From the NCBI RefSeq assembly GCF_046292685.1, contig NZ_JBKBQM010000045.1, forward strand, positions 1-23,008: a stretch of DNA of 23,008 nt, in the 5' to 3' direction. Within the stretch, counting starts at the first letter, position 1, and the number at the start of each line of letters is the position of its first letter. The notes beneath the pieces are model-generated. The model made no database searches. It saw nothing but the letters and a program-made list of their open reading frames with translations, and was not told the DNA's origin. Shown here piece after piece: positions 10,019 to 17,922 of this stretch. The position numbers and the translations under genes are program-made. Source of the DNA: Wagnerdoeblera sp046292685 (lineage in GTDB: Bacteria; Pseudomonadota; Alphaproteobacteria; Rhodobacterales; Rhodobacteraceae).

Positions 10019-13000
10019 TCAGCTGCAGCCGCTGGTGCCGCCGCAGGTGTTGCACTTGAGGCAGGTGCCGTTTCTGACCAGCGTGTAGTTGCCGCATTCG
10101 CCGCAGGGGTCGCCGGTATAGCCTTGCAGCTTGGCCTTGGTGCGCACGTCCATCGTGGCCGAGGCGACCGCAAAGGTGGACGCGCTTTCCGAAAAGCCCT
10201 GGCTGGCCGCCCCGAAGCCCGACAGGCTTTCGGCCTGCGCGGCCATGCTGCCTTGCAGCACGACCAGTTCCTGCGGCAACCGCTTGCGCAGGTAGCCGGT
10301 CGAGGAAATCGACTTCAGCAGCTCCACCGATTTCGACGCCGCCGCCTCGGACACCTCGCCGAAGTTGCGCTTGCCTTCGTCGTCGCCGCGGCCGAGGTCG
10401 TCGAAGGCATGGCCCTTGGGCGCCACATGCGCCAGGTCGGTGCGGTCGAGGTAGGAAATCGCCAGTTCGCGGAAGATGTAGTCGAGGATCGAGGTCGCGT
10501 TCTTGATGCTGTCGTTGCCCTGCACCATGCCCGCCGGCTCGAAGCGGGTGAAGGTGAAGGCCTCGACGAATTCTTCCAGCGGCACGCCGTACTGCAGGCC
10601 GACCGAAACCGCGATGGCGAAGTTGTTCATCATCGCGCGGAAGCCCGCACCTTCCTTGTGCATGTCGATGAAGATTTCGCCCAAGGATCCGTCGGCGTAT
10701 TCGCCTGTGCGCAGGTAAACCTTGTGCCCGCCGACGATGGCCTTCTGGGTATAGCCCTTGCGCCGCTCGGGCAGCTTTTCGCGGTGCGACCGGACGATTT
10801 CCTTGACGATGACCTTTTCGACGATCTTTTCGGCGATCACCACCGCCTTTTCCTGCGCCGATCCGACGGCGAGGGTTTCCTCGGCCTCCTCGTCGTCCTC
10901 GATCAGCGCCGATGCCAGCGGCTGGCTGAGCTTGGAGCCGTCGCGGTAAAGCGCGTTGGCCTTGATGCCCAGCGAATGCGAAAGTTCGTAGGCCGCCAGC
11001 GTTTCGGCGATGGTCGCCGAGTTCGGCATGTTGATCGTCTTGGAGATCGCCCCCGAGATGAAGCTTTGCGCCGCCGCCATCATGTGGATGTGGCTGTCCA
11101 CCGACAGGAAGCGCTTGCCCTTTTTCCCGCAGGGGTTGGCGCAGTCGAACACCGGGTAGTGTTCGGGTTTCAGGTGCGGCGCCCCCTCCAGCGTCATGGT
11201 GCCGCAGACGTGGTCGTTGGCGGCATCGACCTGCGCCTTGCTGAAGCCCAGATGCTTGAGCAGGTCGAAGGTCGGGTCGGCCAGCTTTTCGGCAGGGATG
11301 CCCAGCGTGCCCTGGCAGAAATCGGCGCCCAGCGTCCACTGGTTGAACACGAAGCGGATGTCGAAGGCGGTGGGCAGCGCGGCTTCGATCTTTTCGATTT
11401 CCTTCAGCCCGAAGCCGTGGCCCAGCAGCGCGGTGTGGTTGATGCCGGGCGCCTGGCCAAGGCTGCCGTGGCCCACGGCATAGGCCACGATCTCGGCCAC
11501 CTGCGCAGGGGTGTAGCCCAGCTTTTCCAGAGCCGCGGGAACGGATTGATTGATGATCTTGAAGTAGCCGCCGCCGGCGAGCTTCTTGAACTTCACCAGC
11601 GCGAAGTCGGGCTCGATGCCGGTGGTGTCGCAATCCATCACCAGCCCGATGGTGCCGGTCGGCGCAATCACCGTCGCTTGCGCATTGCGGTAGCCGTGCC
11701 GTTCGCCCAGGGCCAGCGCCTCGTCCCAGGCGGATTTCGCCAGTTCGACCAACCGTTGGTCGGGGCAATTGGCATGGTCCAGCGCCACGGGGGCGACGTT
11801 CAACCCCTCGTAGCGGCCGGTGCCGTGGGCGGCGGCGCGGTGGTTGCGGATCACGCGCAGCATGTGGTCGCGGTTCCGGGCATAGCCGGGGAAGGGGCCC
11901 AGTTCGGACGCCATCTCGGCGCTGGTGGCGTAGGAAATGCCGGTCATGATCGCGGTCAGCGCCCCGCACAGCGCGCGGCCTTCGGCGCTGTCGTAGCCCA
12001 GCCCCATGTTCATCAGGAGGCCGCCGATGTTGGCATAGCCCAGACCCAGGGTGCGGAAATCATAGCTGCGCTGCGCGATTTCGCGGCTGGGGAACTGCGC
12101 CATCAGCACGCTGATTTCCAGCGTCACCGTCCACAGCCGGGTGGCGTGGATGTAGCCTTCGGCGTCGAAGCGGCCGTCCTTGAGGAAGGTCAGCAGGTTC
12201 ATCGACGCCAGGTTGCAGGCGGTATCGTCGAGGAACATGTATTCCGAACAGGGGTTGGATCCGCGGATCGGCCCATCCTCGGGGCAGGTGTGCCAGGCGT
12301 TCACCGTATCGTGGAACTGGATGCCGGGGTCGGCACAGGCCCAGGCGGCGTGCCCGACCTGATCCCACAGCTCGCGCGCCTTCACGGTCTTGGCCACCTT
12401 GCCGTCGGTGCGGCGCAGCAGCGCCCAGTCGGCATCGTCCTTCACCGCTTTCAGGAAGGCATCGGTCACGCGGACCGAGTTGTTGGAGTTCTGGCCCGAC
12501 ACCGTGGCATAGGCCTCGGAATCCCAGTCGGTGTCATAGGTCGGGAATTCGATGCTGGTATAACCCTGCGCTGCATATTGCAGCACACGGTTGGTGTAGG
12601 TGTCGGGGATCATGGCCTTTTTCGCGGCCTTGATCGCGGCCTTCAGCGCCGGGTTGCGCGCCGGGTCCACGGCGGCGTCGGCCGCGCCGTCCCAGCCGCG
12701 GATGGCGGCGAAGATGTCGTTCAGCCGCGCCTCGTGCGCCTTGGACCCGGCAACGAGGCTGGCGACCTTCTGTTCCTCGATGACCTTCCAGTTGATGAAG
12801 GCCTCGATGTCGGGGTGATCCATGTCGCAGATCACCATCTTGGCCGCGCGGCGCGTGGTGCCGCCCGACTTGATGGCACCCGCCGCGCGGTCGCCGATTT
12901 TCAGGAATCCCATCAAACCGCTGGACTTGCCGCCGCCCGACAGCTTTTCGCCTTCGCCGCGCAAGCTGGAAAAGTTGGTGCCGGTGCCCGAGCCGTATTT

Positions 13001-13675
13001 GAACAGCCGCGCCTCGCGGACCCACAGGTCCATGATGCCGCCTTCGTTCACGAGGTCGTCGGCGACCGACTGGATGAAGCAGGCATGCGGCTGCGGGTGT
13101 TCGTAGGCGCTGTCGGATTTGGTGAGCTGGCCGGTCTTGTGATCGACGTAGAAGTGGCCCTGCGACGGGCCGTCGATGCCATAGGCCCAGTGCAACCCGG
13201 TGTTGAACCACTGCGGGCTGTTCGGTGCCGCCATCTGGCGCGCCAGCATGTAGCGCATTTCGTCATAATAGGCGCGGGCGTCGGATTCGGTGCTGAAATA
13301 TCCGCCCTTCCAGCCCCAATAGGCCCAGGCGCCGGCCAGACGGTCGAAGACCTGGCGCGCGCTGGTTTCGCCCACGAAACGCTCGGCTTCGGGCAAGGCG
13401 GCAAGAGCCTCCTCGTCGGGGACCGAACGCCACAGGAATTCGGGCACGCCCTTTTCCTTTACCTTCTTCAGCCGCGCGGGCACCCCGGCCTTGCGGAAAT
13501 ACTTCTGCGCCAGCACGTCGGAGGCCACCTGGCTCCAGCCCGCAGGCACCTCGACGGCGTCGTTGCGGAACACGACCTTGCCGTCGGGGTTGCGGATTTC
13601 CGACGTGGTTGTGCCAAAGCTCAGCGCGCCATAGGCGCCGGTGGTTTCGGTCGTGAACTTGCGCTCGATCTTCAT
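10019..13675 (-). CDS. nrdJ: Vitamin B12-dependent (class II) ribonucleoside-diphosphate reductase
   Basis: Cytoplasmic enzyme making deoxyribonucleotides with an adenosylcobalamin-derived thiyl radical. It is oxygen-independent, unlike class I. The active-site motif N474-P-C476-S-E478 is present. C199 and C487 are the probable redox pair, with the same 11-residue spacing (C476-C487) as known class II enzymes. Conserved GSGTGTNFSSLRG lies near 228-240. The 1218-residue length matches the long alphaproteobacterial form. The C-terminus has a cysteine-rich zinc-ribbon-like tail (CGECG, then CLKCNTCGG). The ATG at 13675 has GAGG about 10 bases upstream. A NrdR box overlaps the probable promoter, and the leader is long and structured. 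The gene ends at a strong terminator. Confidence 0.97.
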   Translation of the reverse strand: MKIERKFTTETTGAYGALSFGTTTSEIRNPDGKVVFRNDAVEVPAGWSQVASDVLAQKYFRKAGVPARLKKVKEKGVPEFLWRSVPDEEALAALPEAERFVGETSARQVFDRLAGAWAYWGWKGGYFSTESDARAYYDEMRYMLARQMAAPNSPQWFNTGLHWAYGIDGPSQGHFYVDHKTGQLTKSDSAYEHPQPHACFIQSVADDLVNEGGIMDLWVREARLFKYGSGTGTNFSSLRGEGEKLSGGGKSSGLMGFLKIGDRAAGAIKSGGTTRRAAKMVICDMDHPDIEAFINWKVIEEQKVASLVAGSKAHEARLNDIFAAIRGWDGAADAAVDPARNPALKAAIKAAKKAMIPDTYTNRVLQYAAQGYTSIEFPTYDTDWDSEAYATVSGQNSNNSVRVTDAFLKAVKDDADWALLRRTDGKVAKTVKARELWDQVGHAAWACADPGIQFHDTVNAWHTCPEDGPIRGSNPCSEYMFLDDTACNLASMNLLTFLKDGRFDAEGYIHATRLWTVTLEISVLMAQFPSREIAQRSYDFRTLGLGYANIGGLLMNMGLGYDSAEGRALCGALTAIMTGISYATSAEMASELGPFPGYARNRDHMLRVIRNHRAAAHGTGRYEGLNVAPVALDHANCPDQRLVELAKSAWDEALALGERHGYRNAQATVIAPTGTIGLVMDCDTTGIEPDFALVKFKKLAGGGYFKIINQSVPAALEKLGYTPAQVAEIVAYAVGHGSLGQAPGINHTALLGHGFGLKEIEKIEAALPTAFDIRFVFNQWTLGADFCQGTLGIPAEKLADPTFDLLKHLGFSKAQVDAANDHVCGTMTLEGAPHLKPEHYPVFDCANPCGKKGKRFLSVDSHIHMMAAAQSFISGAISKTINMPNSATIAETLAAYELSHSLGIKANALYRDGSKLSQPLASALIEDDEEAEETLAVGSAQEKAVVIAEKIVEKVIVKEIVRSHREKLPERRKGYTQKAIVGGHKVYLRTGEYADGSLGEIFIDMHKEGAGFRAMMNNFAIAVSVGLQYGVPLEEFVEAFTFTRFEPAGMVQGNDSIKNATSILDYIFRELAISYLDRTDLAHVAPKGHAFDDLGRGDDEGKRNFGEVSEAAASKSVELLKSISSTGYLRKRLPQELVVLQGSMAAQAESLSGFGAASQGFSESASTFAVASATMDVRTKAKLQGYTGDPCGECGNYTLVRNGTCLKCNTCGGTSGCS

Positions 13676-13835
13676 CTGCCCCGTTCCTCATGTATGCGTC
13701 CGGCTTGCTGCCCGGCCGCTTGAACCCGTTCCGGCACCGGCCGCGGGCAGGCAGGCTCACGCCCTTGGGGCCTTTGCCCGCAAAGGTTTGCATCTTGCAA
13801 TGCTGGATCGTGGTGCCTGTCCCCGCGCCGCCCGT
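13676..13835 (-). other. Structured ~160-nt leader of nrdJ
   Basis: Between the probable transcription start and the nrdJ ATG the RNA can form at least three hairpins. TTGCA/TGCAA closes a TCT loop at 13788-13800. CCTTTG/CAAAGG closes a 4-base loop at 13771-13786. A long stem pairs 13708-13718 with 13738-13750, about 11 bp with a 2-base bulge. I looked for a cobalamin riboswitch, which would make sense for a B12 enzyme, but did not find a canonical B12 box. The start point is inferred from the promoter, so the leader length is approximate. Confidence 0.4.
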
Positions 13836-13836
13836 G

Positions 13837-13852
13837 CCACTATATCTAGTGT
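13837..13852 (-). promoter_or_regulatory. NrdR box
   Basis: CCACTATATCTAGTGT agrees with the 16-bp NrdR consensus ACACwATATmTwGTGT, differing only at the first base. Its core CACTA-TATC-TAGTG is a perfect inverted repeat. NrdR is the ATP/dATP-sensing repressor of ribonucleotide reductase genes. The box overlaps the likely -10 of nrdJ, as expected for repression. A second box, usual for this repressor about three helical turns away, was not seen. Confidence 0.8.
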
Positions 13853-13873
13853 CCTTTCGGACTGCTTCGTCAA
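13843..13873 (-). promoter_or_regulatory. nrdJ: Probable nrdJ promoter
   Basis: On the minus strand TTGACG (13868-13873) is followed after 19 bases by TAGATA (13843-13848), inside the NrdR box. The 19-base spacer is longer than the ideal 17. The -35 is good and the surrounding 13860-13935 is clearly AT-richer than its surroundings, as expected for a promoter. Confidence 0.45.
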
Positions 13874-14074
13874 ACTGTCGTAATTTGAAGTCCCCCGCAA
13901 CGGATTTTTTAGACTCGGCGAAGGGAAAATTCGCTTGACGAAGGGCGACGCAGAGCCACCGGAATCCGGCCCCGTCTGGGGAAAAGCCGGTGGATAAACC
14001 GATGGGGAATCACGCCCCGGGGCCGGTTTCGCCAGCGCTGCCGCAGGGTTGCGGGCAGGGGCTGACACAGCGCT

Positions 14075-15373
14075 TCAACGTGCAAGAACCAGGTCGGCGC
14101 GCAGGCCGCCCAACCGGGCGCTGCTGCCCAGGCGCAGCACGCCGCCATGCCCGCGCGCCACATCCGCCGCGATCGCCAGCCCCAGGCCCACACCGCCGCC
14201 CCGGTTGGGGTCGCGGGCAGAATCAAGCCGGGTAAAGGGGCGCACCGCCTCGTCCCGGCGTTCGGGCGGAATGCCGGGCCCGTCGTCCTCGACCGAGATG
14301 GTCAGGGTCGCATCGTCCCACGACAGCGCGATCTGGCAGGTGTCGGCGTGGCGCCCGGCGTTGCCCACCAGGTTTTCGATGGCGCGCGCCACCGAATCGG
14401 GGCGCAGCACCACCGGCGGCGGGGCAGGGCCCGCGGCCACATCCACCCGCAAGCCTGCGCGGCGCGCGCGCTCGGCCACCCCGGCCACCAAGGCCGCCGG
14501 ATCGGTGGCCACGGGCTGTTCGGTGGCATCGCCGCGGGCGAAGGCCAGAAAGGCATCGAGCATCCGCTCCATCTCGGCCAGGTCCGATTGCAGGGCCGCC
14601 ACCTCGGGGCCCGGGTCCAGCATCGCCAGTTCCAGCCGCATGCGCGTCAGCGGTGTGCGCAGATCGTGGCTGACGCCCGACAGCATCAGCGTGCGCTGTT
14701 CGATCTGCCGTTCGATTCGGGCCCGCATGTCGAGAAAGGCGGCACCGGCGGCGCGCACCTCCTCGGCACCGCCGGGGCGATAGGGCACCACGCGCCCCTT
14801 GCCGAAGGCTTCGGCCGCCTCGGCCAGCCGCTTGATGGGGCGCAGCTGGTTGCGCAGGAAGATGTAGGAAATCAGCGTCAGCAGAACGCTGGCCAGCACC
14901 ATCAGCACCAGCAGCTGGTGGGGATTGGAGGCCGAGACGCGCCGCCGCTCGATGCGCACCTCGATCGGGCCGCCGGCGGTGTCGAGCCGCACCAGCACCT
15001 CGCGCCGGTAGCGCAGCAGGTCCACCCCCTGCACGCCGGTGAGGCCGTCGCGCAGCACGCGCTGCACCACAAGACCGGAAAAATCCCAGAACTCGCGCGC
15101 ATCGCCGACCGGGCCCGGTTCGGGCGCCTGCACCGCCAGGCCCAGCGGCCCTGCCACCGCCTGCGCTGCCGCCAGCCCGCCCGCCGCGGCACCCTGCACC
15201 AGTCGCAGCTCCAGCACGATGCCCGCGGTCATCTGTTCGGTGACGCCTTCGAAATGCCGCTGGATGAAGGCAACCGAAACCAGCAGCTGAATCGTGACGA
15301 TGGGGGCCACCAGAATCAGCGCGGCACGGCCATACAGGCTGCGCGGGAACAGGGTTCGGATGCGGAACGCCAT
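14075..15373 (-). CDS. EnvZ-like membrane sensor histidine kinase
   Basis: A 432-residue inner-membrane sensor kinase. Two membrane helices (about 17-36 and 154-173) flank a periplasmic sensor region of about 115 residues. A HAMP linker follows (LRNQLRPIKRLAEAAEAFG, 173-191). The dimerisation helix contains phospho-acceptor H236 in SGVSHDLRTPLTR. The ATP lid has the N box E333-N334...N338, the G1 box DDGPGI (363-368) and the G2 box GGGVGLGLA. All catalytic motifs are intact. The ATG at 15373 has only a weak ribosome-binding site and lies 44 bases after the stop of the upstream regulator, suggesting translation from a shared mRNA. No response regulator lies in this window; EnvZ-type kinases normally sit beside ompR. 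Confidence 0.9.
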   Translation of the reverse strand: MAFRIRTLFPRSLYGRAALILVAPIVTIQLLVSVAFIQRHFEGVTEQMTAGIVLELRLVQGAAAGGLAAAQAVAGPLGLAVQAPEPGPVGDAREFWDFSGLVVQRVLRDGLTGVQGVDLLRYRREVLVRLDTAGGPIEVRIERRRVSASNPHQLLVLMVLASVLLTLISYIFLRNQLRPIKRLAEAAEAFGKGRVVPYRPGGAEEVRAAGAAFLDMRARIERQIEQRTLMLSGVSHDLRTPLTRMRLELAMLDPGPEVAALQSDLAEMERMLDAFLAFARGDATEQPVATDPAALVAGVAERARRAGLRVDVAAGPAPPPVVLRPDSVARAIENLVGNAGRHADTCQIALSWDDATLTISVEDDGPGIPPERRDEAVRPFTRLDSARDPNRGGGVGLGLAIAADVARGHGGVLRLGSSARLGGLRADLVLAR

Positions 15374-15417
15374 GCCGCCAGCATAGGCGCGCGGCGCGGC
15401 GGCGGCAACGCTGCCGC

Positions 15418-16224
15418 TCAGGCCTCGTCCGGCAGGCGGTCCAGCGCGCGGCGGGCAGGTTCGGGCACGGTGTGGCCATCGCCGATGCCGATCTGGCGCG
15501 CAAGGCGGATCAGGTCGGCGCAATCGCCGGCAAAACGTTCCAGCACGATGTTCGACAGCCGCGCCGTGTCTTGCATCTGTCGGCGGGTCAGGATCGAGAC
15601 GCCGTTGTAATACCGCGTCGAGCCCGACAACCCGTATTCGAAGAAGGTGAAGCTCAGCACGTTTTCCGACCCGGTCGAACACAGCAGCGACACGCCATCG
15701 AAATGCTGCATGAACACCCCCGAATACGGCACCTTGCGCGCCGCGCGCCGGGTGCCGCGCCGCACGGGATGGGGGTAAAGGTCGAAGGACTTGAGCTTCT
15801 TGACGTTGTCCTCGGTATGCACCCGCCACAGGCCGGTGACGTATTTTCCCGGGTGCGAAAACGACTTGCGCCAGAAACGGTAGATGCCGTCGGGCATCAG
15901 GTAGTGGTCGAAGGGCCGCGCCCGCGGCGGCATCGCCACGTCGCGCAGGCTCAGCGCCGCGCGCAGCCGCCAGTCGGCGCGGATCTGCGCGATCGGTTCC
16001 AGCAGGATGCGCGCATCCACCGAGAAATGCGCGCAAATCCGTTGCAGGATGTCGGGGCGCGGAAACGCCTCGCCCCCGAGGTAGCGGTTGAACTGCGTGC
16101 GGTTGATGCCGATGCGCCGGCACAGGTCCGAGATCGACGATTCGCCTTCGCACAGCACCCGCAGGTTCTGTCCGAAGACCGCGCGCACCTCGGCCGGGTG
16201 AGAAGAAGATGGAAGGCGCGGCAT
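15418..16224 (-). CDS. XRE-like helix-turn-helix transcriptional regulator
   Basis: A 268-residue cytoplasmic regulator. An N-terminal helix-turn-helix of the Cro/C1 (XRE) type spans about residues 15-65, with ISDLCRRIGINRTQFNRYLG as its core. The remaining 200 residues are a domain I cannot name, with MPDGIYRFWRKSFSHPGKYV and several aromatic-rich strands. It could bind a ligand. The ATG at 16224 is preceded by AGGG nine bases upstream. The gene is first in a probable operon with the kinase gene. A perfect 9-bp inverted repeat lies 44-67 bp upstream of the start and is a good candidate for its own operator. What it controls is unknown. Confidence 0.85.
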   Translation of the reverse strand: MPRLPSSSHPAEVRAVFGQNLRVLCEGESSISDLCRRIGINRTQFNRYLGGEAFPRPDILQRICAHFSVDARILLEPIAQIRADWRLRAALSLRDVAMPPRARPFDHYLMPDGIYRFWRKSFSHPGKYVTGLWRVHTEDNVKKLKSFDLYPHPVRRGTRRAARKVPYSGVFMQHFDGVSLLCSTGSENVLSFTFFEYGLSGSTRYYNGVSILTRRQMQDTARLSNIVLERFAGDCADLIRLARQIGIGDGHTVPEPARRALDRLPDEA

Positions 16225-16267
16225 TGCGGCAACCCTGGATTGATTGGCTTTCCTGGTGTTCTTGCCG

Positions 16268-16291
16268 GCCTGACGCTGTTTCGCGTCAGGC
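16268..16291 (-). promoter_or_regulatory. Perfect 9-bp inverted repeat, candidate operator of the XRE-kinase operon
   Basis: GCCTGACGC (16268-16276) and GCGTCAGGC (16283-16291) are separated by 6 bases. A TTATAA hexamer that could be a -10 of the leftward promoter lies just beyond it at 16306-16311, with TTGTAG as a possible -35 at a short spacing. The repeat would then fall at or just after the transcription start, where a repressor would block. It could also form an RNA hairpin. Confidence 0.5.
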
Positions 16292-16461
16292 TGACACGGA
16301 GTTTCTTATAACAGGTGTCGAATCGCTACAAGCCGCGACAGGCCGGAACCAAAAAAGCCCCCCCCGTGACACAGCAAGCAATCTGTATCGTCAGCCGTCC
16401 GACCCTATCCTGCCGAAGCTGGTTGACGTTTGGTCATCCAGGCGCAGGAAAGGATGCCGGA

Positions 16462-16803
16462 ATGGATGGTGTGGTGATTTATGTGTCCAAGGACAGGTCC
16501 CGTGCGATCATCTGGTGCGAGGACCACGGACCGCTGGGCCTGGCGCGGCGCGATGCCATGCCGCCCGCGTCGCAACCGCCGCTCCGCGTGGGCGAGCTGG
16601 TGCGGTTCGAGGCGATCGACGATGCGGGAACCCGCCTGTGCGGGCGCCTGGCGCGGCTGGCCGCCCCGCCCGTGACCGGGTTGCCCGACCTCTTGCGCAG
16701 CGAGACGCGCGCCGGGGCGCGCCGGGCGCAGTTGCGCGTGTTGGGCGGCACGGCGCCGGGGGCGAGGTCTTGCGCAAATGAGGTCGCGGTGCAGCGCGTT
16801 TGA
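16462..16803 (+). CDS. Small protein of unknown function, possibly OB-fold-like
   Basis: A 113-residue protein that I do not recognise. The ATG at 16462 has an AAAGGA site 8 bases upstream. The first 67 residues alternate short hydrophobic strands with charged turns: GVVIYVSKDRSRAIIWCED, then LRVGELVRFEAID and RLCGRLARL. The layout is reminiscent of the cold-shock/OB fold (strand, basic-aromatic strand, VGELVRFE strand), but the RNA-binding aromatic motifs of CspA are missing. The C-terminal 45 residues are Arg/Ala-rich and probably disordered. There is no signal peptide or membrane segment. It ends 41 bases before the MBL hydrolase gene and may be cotranscribed with it. Confidence 0.6.
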   Translation: MDGVVIYVSKDRSRAIIWCEDHGPLGLARRDAMPPASQPPLRVGELVRFEAIDDAGTRLCGRLARLAAPPVTGLPDLLRSETRAGARRAQLRVLGGTAPGARSCANEVAVQRV

Positions 16804-16844
16804 CGCTAGGTTGGCGCAACTGTCCTTCAGCTGCGCCGGCCGTC

Positions 16845-17756
16845 ATGACCCATCCCTCTTTCGCAGCGCTGTGTCCGGGGCAATGCACCGAACTTGCCCC
16901 GGGTCTGCGTCGCGTTCTTGCCGACAATCCTTCGGCTTTGACCGGGCCGGGGACGAACACCTACATCGTCGGCACGGGGCGCGTCGCGCTGATCGACCCG
17001 GGGCCGGAATCGCCGGCGCATCTGGCGGCGGTGCTGGCGGCGCTGGCCCCCGGCGAGATTGTCGAGGCGATCGTGGTCACCCATGCGCATCTCGATCACT
17101 CGGCCCTGGCGCCCAGGCTGGCGGCGGCGGTCCGTGCCCCCGTGCTGGCCTACGGCACCGCGCAGGAGGGGCGCAACCCCGCGCTGGCCGCCTTGCCCGA
17201 TCTGGGCGGGGGCGAGGGGCTCGACCTGTCGTTCCGCCCCGATGCCCGGCTGGCCGAAGGCGACACGCTGACCGGGCCGGACTGGTCGCTGCGGGTGCTG
17301 CATACGCCGGGGCATCTGGGCAACCACATCTGCCTGGCGTGGGAGGACGCGCTGTTTTCCGGCGACATGGCCATGGGCTGGGCCACCAGCATCGTGTCCC
17401 CCCCCGATGGCGACATGACCGCCTACATGGCCTCGCTTGCCACCCTGTCGCGCCAGGGTGCCCGGGTGCTGTATCCGGGCCATGGCCCGGCCGTGCCCGA
17501 TGCGGCCGGCCGCCTGTCGGAACTGGCCGCGCACCGGCGCCAGCGCGAGGCGCAGATTCTGCGCGCCCTGGACATGGGGCCGGCCACGGCCGAGGCGCTG
17601 GCAAGGCAGATCTATACCGATCTGCCCGCAGCCCTTCTGCCGGCCGCCACCCGCAACGTCCTTGCGCATCTGCTTGATCTGCAAGCCGGATTCCGCGTCC
17701 ACCCGCACCCCTCCGCCAGCCTGTCGGCACTTTGGCGGCACGCGGAAAAAACCTGA
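16845..17756 (+). CDS. MBL-fold metallohydrolase, LACTB2-like
   Basis: A 303-residue cytoplasmic metallo-beta-lactamase-fold hydrolase. The metal ligands are all present: H80-x-H82-x-D84-H85 in THAHLDHS, H157 in HTPGHLGNH, D174 in SGDMAM and H213 in YPGHGP. The start GTNTYIVGTGRVALIDPGP and the C-terminal 60-80 residues (AHRRQREAQILRAL onward, a winged-helix-like tail) match LACTB2-like enzymes. Some family members act on RNA and others on thioesters or hydroxyacyl-glutathione, so the substrate is open. The ATG at 16845 has a poor ribosome-binding site. GTG or ATG alternatives upstream, such as 16800, overlap the small gene and are less likely. The gene is followed by tRNA-Asn. Confidence 0.88.
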   Translation: MTHPSFAALCPGQCTELAPGLRRVLADNPSALTGPGTNTYIVGTGRVALIDPGPESPAHLAAVLAALAPGEIVEAIVVTHAHLDHSALAPRLAAAVRAPVLAYGTAQEGRNPALAALPDLGGGEGLDLSFRPDARLAEGDTLTGPDWSLRVLHTPGHLGNHICLAWEDALFSGDMAMGWATSIVSPPDGDMTAYMASLATLSRQGARVLYPGHGPAVPDAAGRLSELAAHRRQREAQILRALDMGPATAEALARQIYTDLPAALLPAATRNVLAHLLDLQAGFRVHPHPSASLSALWRHAEKT

Positions 17757-17776
17757 AGATTTCGTCTTTCAGGGTC

Positions 17777-17805
17777 TGGACGCCCCCGAAAACCGCCGCT
17801 ATACA
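17777..17805 (+). promoter_or_regulatory. Promoter of tRNA-Asn
   Basis: TGGACG (17777-17782), a 17-base spacer, then TATACA (17800-17805). Transcription would start about 17812, four bases before the mature tRNA. The spacing and -10 match are good. Confidence 0.6.
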
Positions 17806-17815
17806 GCCCGCATGT

Positions 17816-17890
17816 TCCGGCGTAGCTCAGCGGTAGAGCAGTTGACTGTTAATCAATTGGTCGTAGGTTCGATCCCTACCGCCGGAGCCA
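17816..17890 (+). tRNA. tRNA-Asn (GTT)
   Basis: A 75-base cloverleaf with encoded CCA. The acceptor TCCGGCG pairs with CGCCGGA. The D arm is GCTCAGCGGTAGAGC. The anticodon stem GTTGA/TCAAT closes the loop CTGTTAA with anticodon GTT at 17848-17850. The T arm is GTAGG-TTCGATC-CCTAC. It has its own promoter and a terminator-like hairpin after it. Confidence 0.98.
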
Positions 17891-17892
17891 AA

Positions 17893-17915
17893 AATCCTCT
17901 GAAAATCAGCGGATT
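17893..17915 (+). terminator. Hairpin directly after tRNA-Asn
   Basis: AATCC-T-CTGA / TCAG-C-GGATT with loop AAA: nine base pairs with one T-C mismatch, beginning 3 bases after the CCA. There is no U-run. It may help 3' end formation of the tRNA precursor together with the next hairpin. Confidence 0.4.
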
Positions 17916-17922
17916 ACGAGAA

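Noticed and set aside
9890..13723. 1277-codon plus-strand open frame opposite nrdJ
   Set aside because: Antisense shadow of nrdJ; the nrdJ frame has the active-site motif and a zinc-ribbon tail, while this one has no recognisable domain.
13676..13835. Cobalamin riboswitch upstream of nrdJ
   Set aside because: Attractive biologically, but I could not find a canonical B12 box or the conserved core in the leader. A covariance-model search would be decisive.
16350..16364. A6 and C8 homopolymer runs upstream of the small protein gene, possible half terminator or slippage site
   Set aside because: No matching stem partner was found nearby, and the runs lie outside the chosen coding frame.
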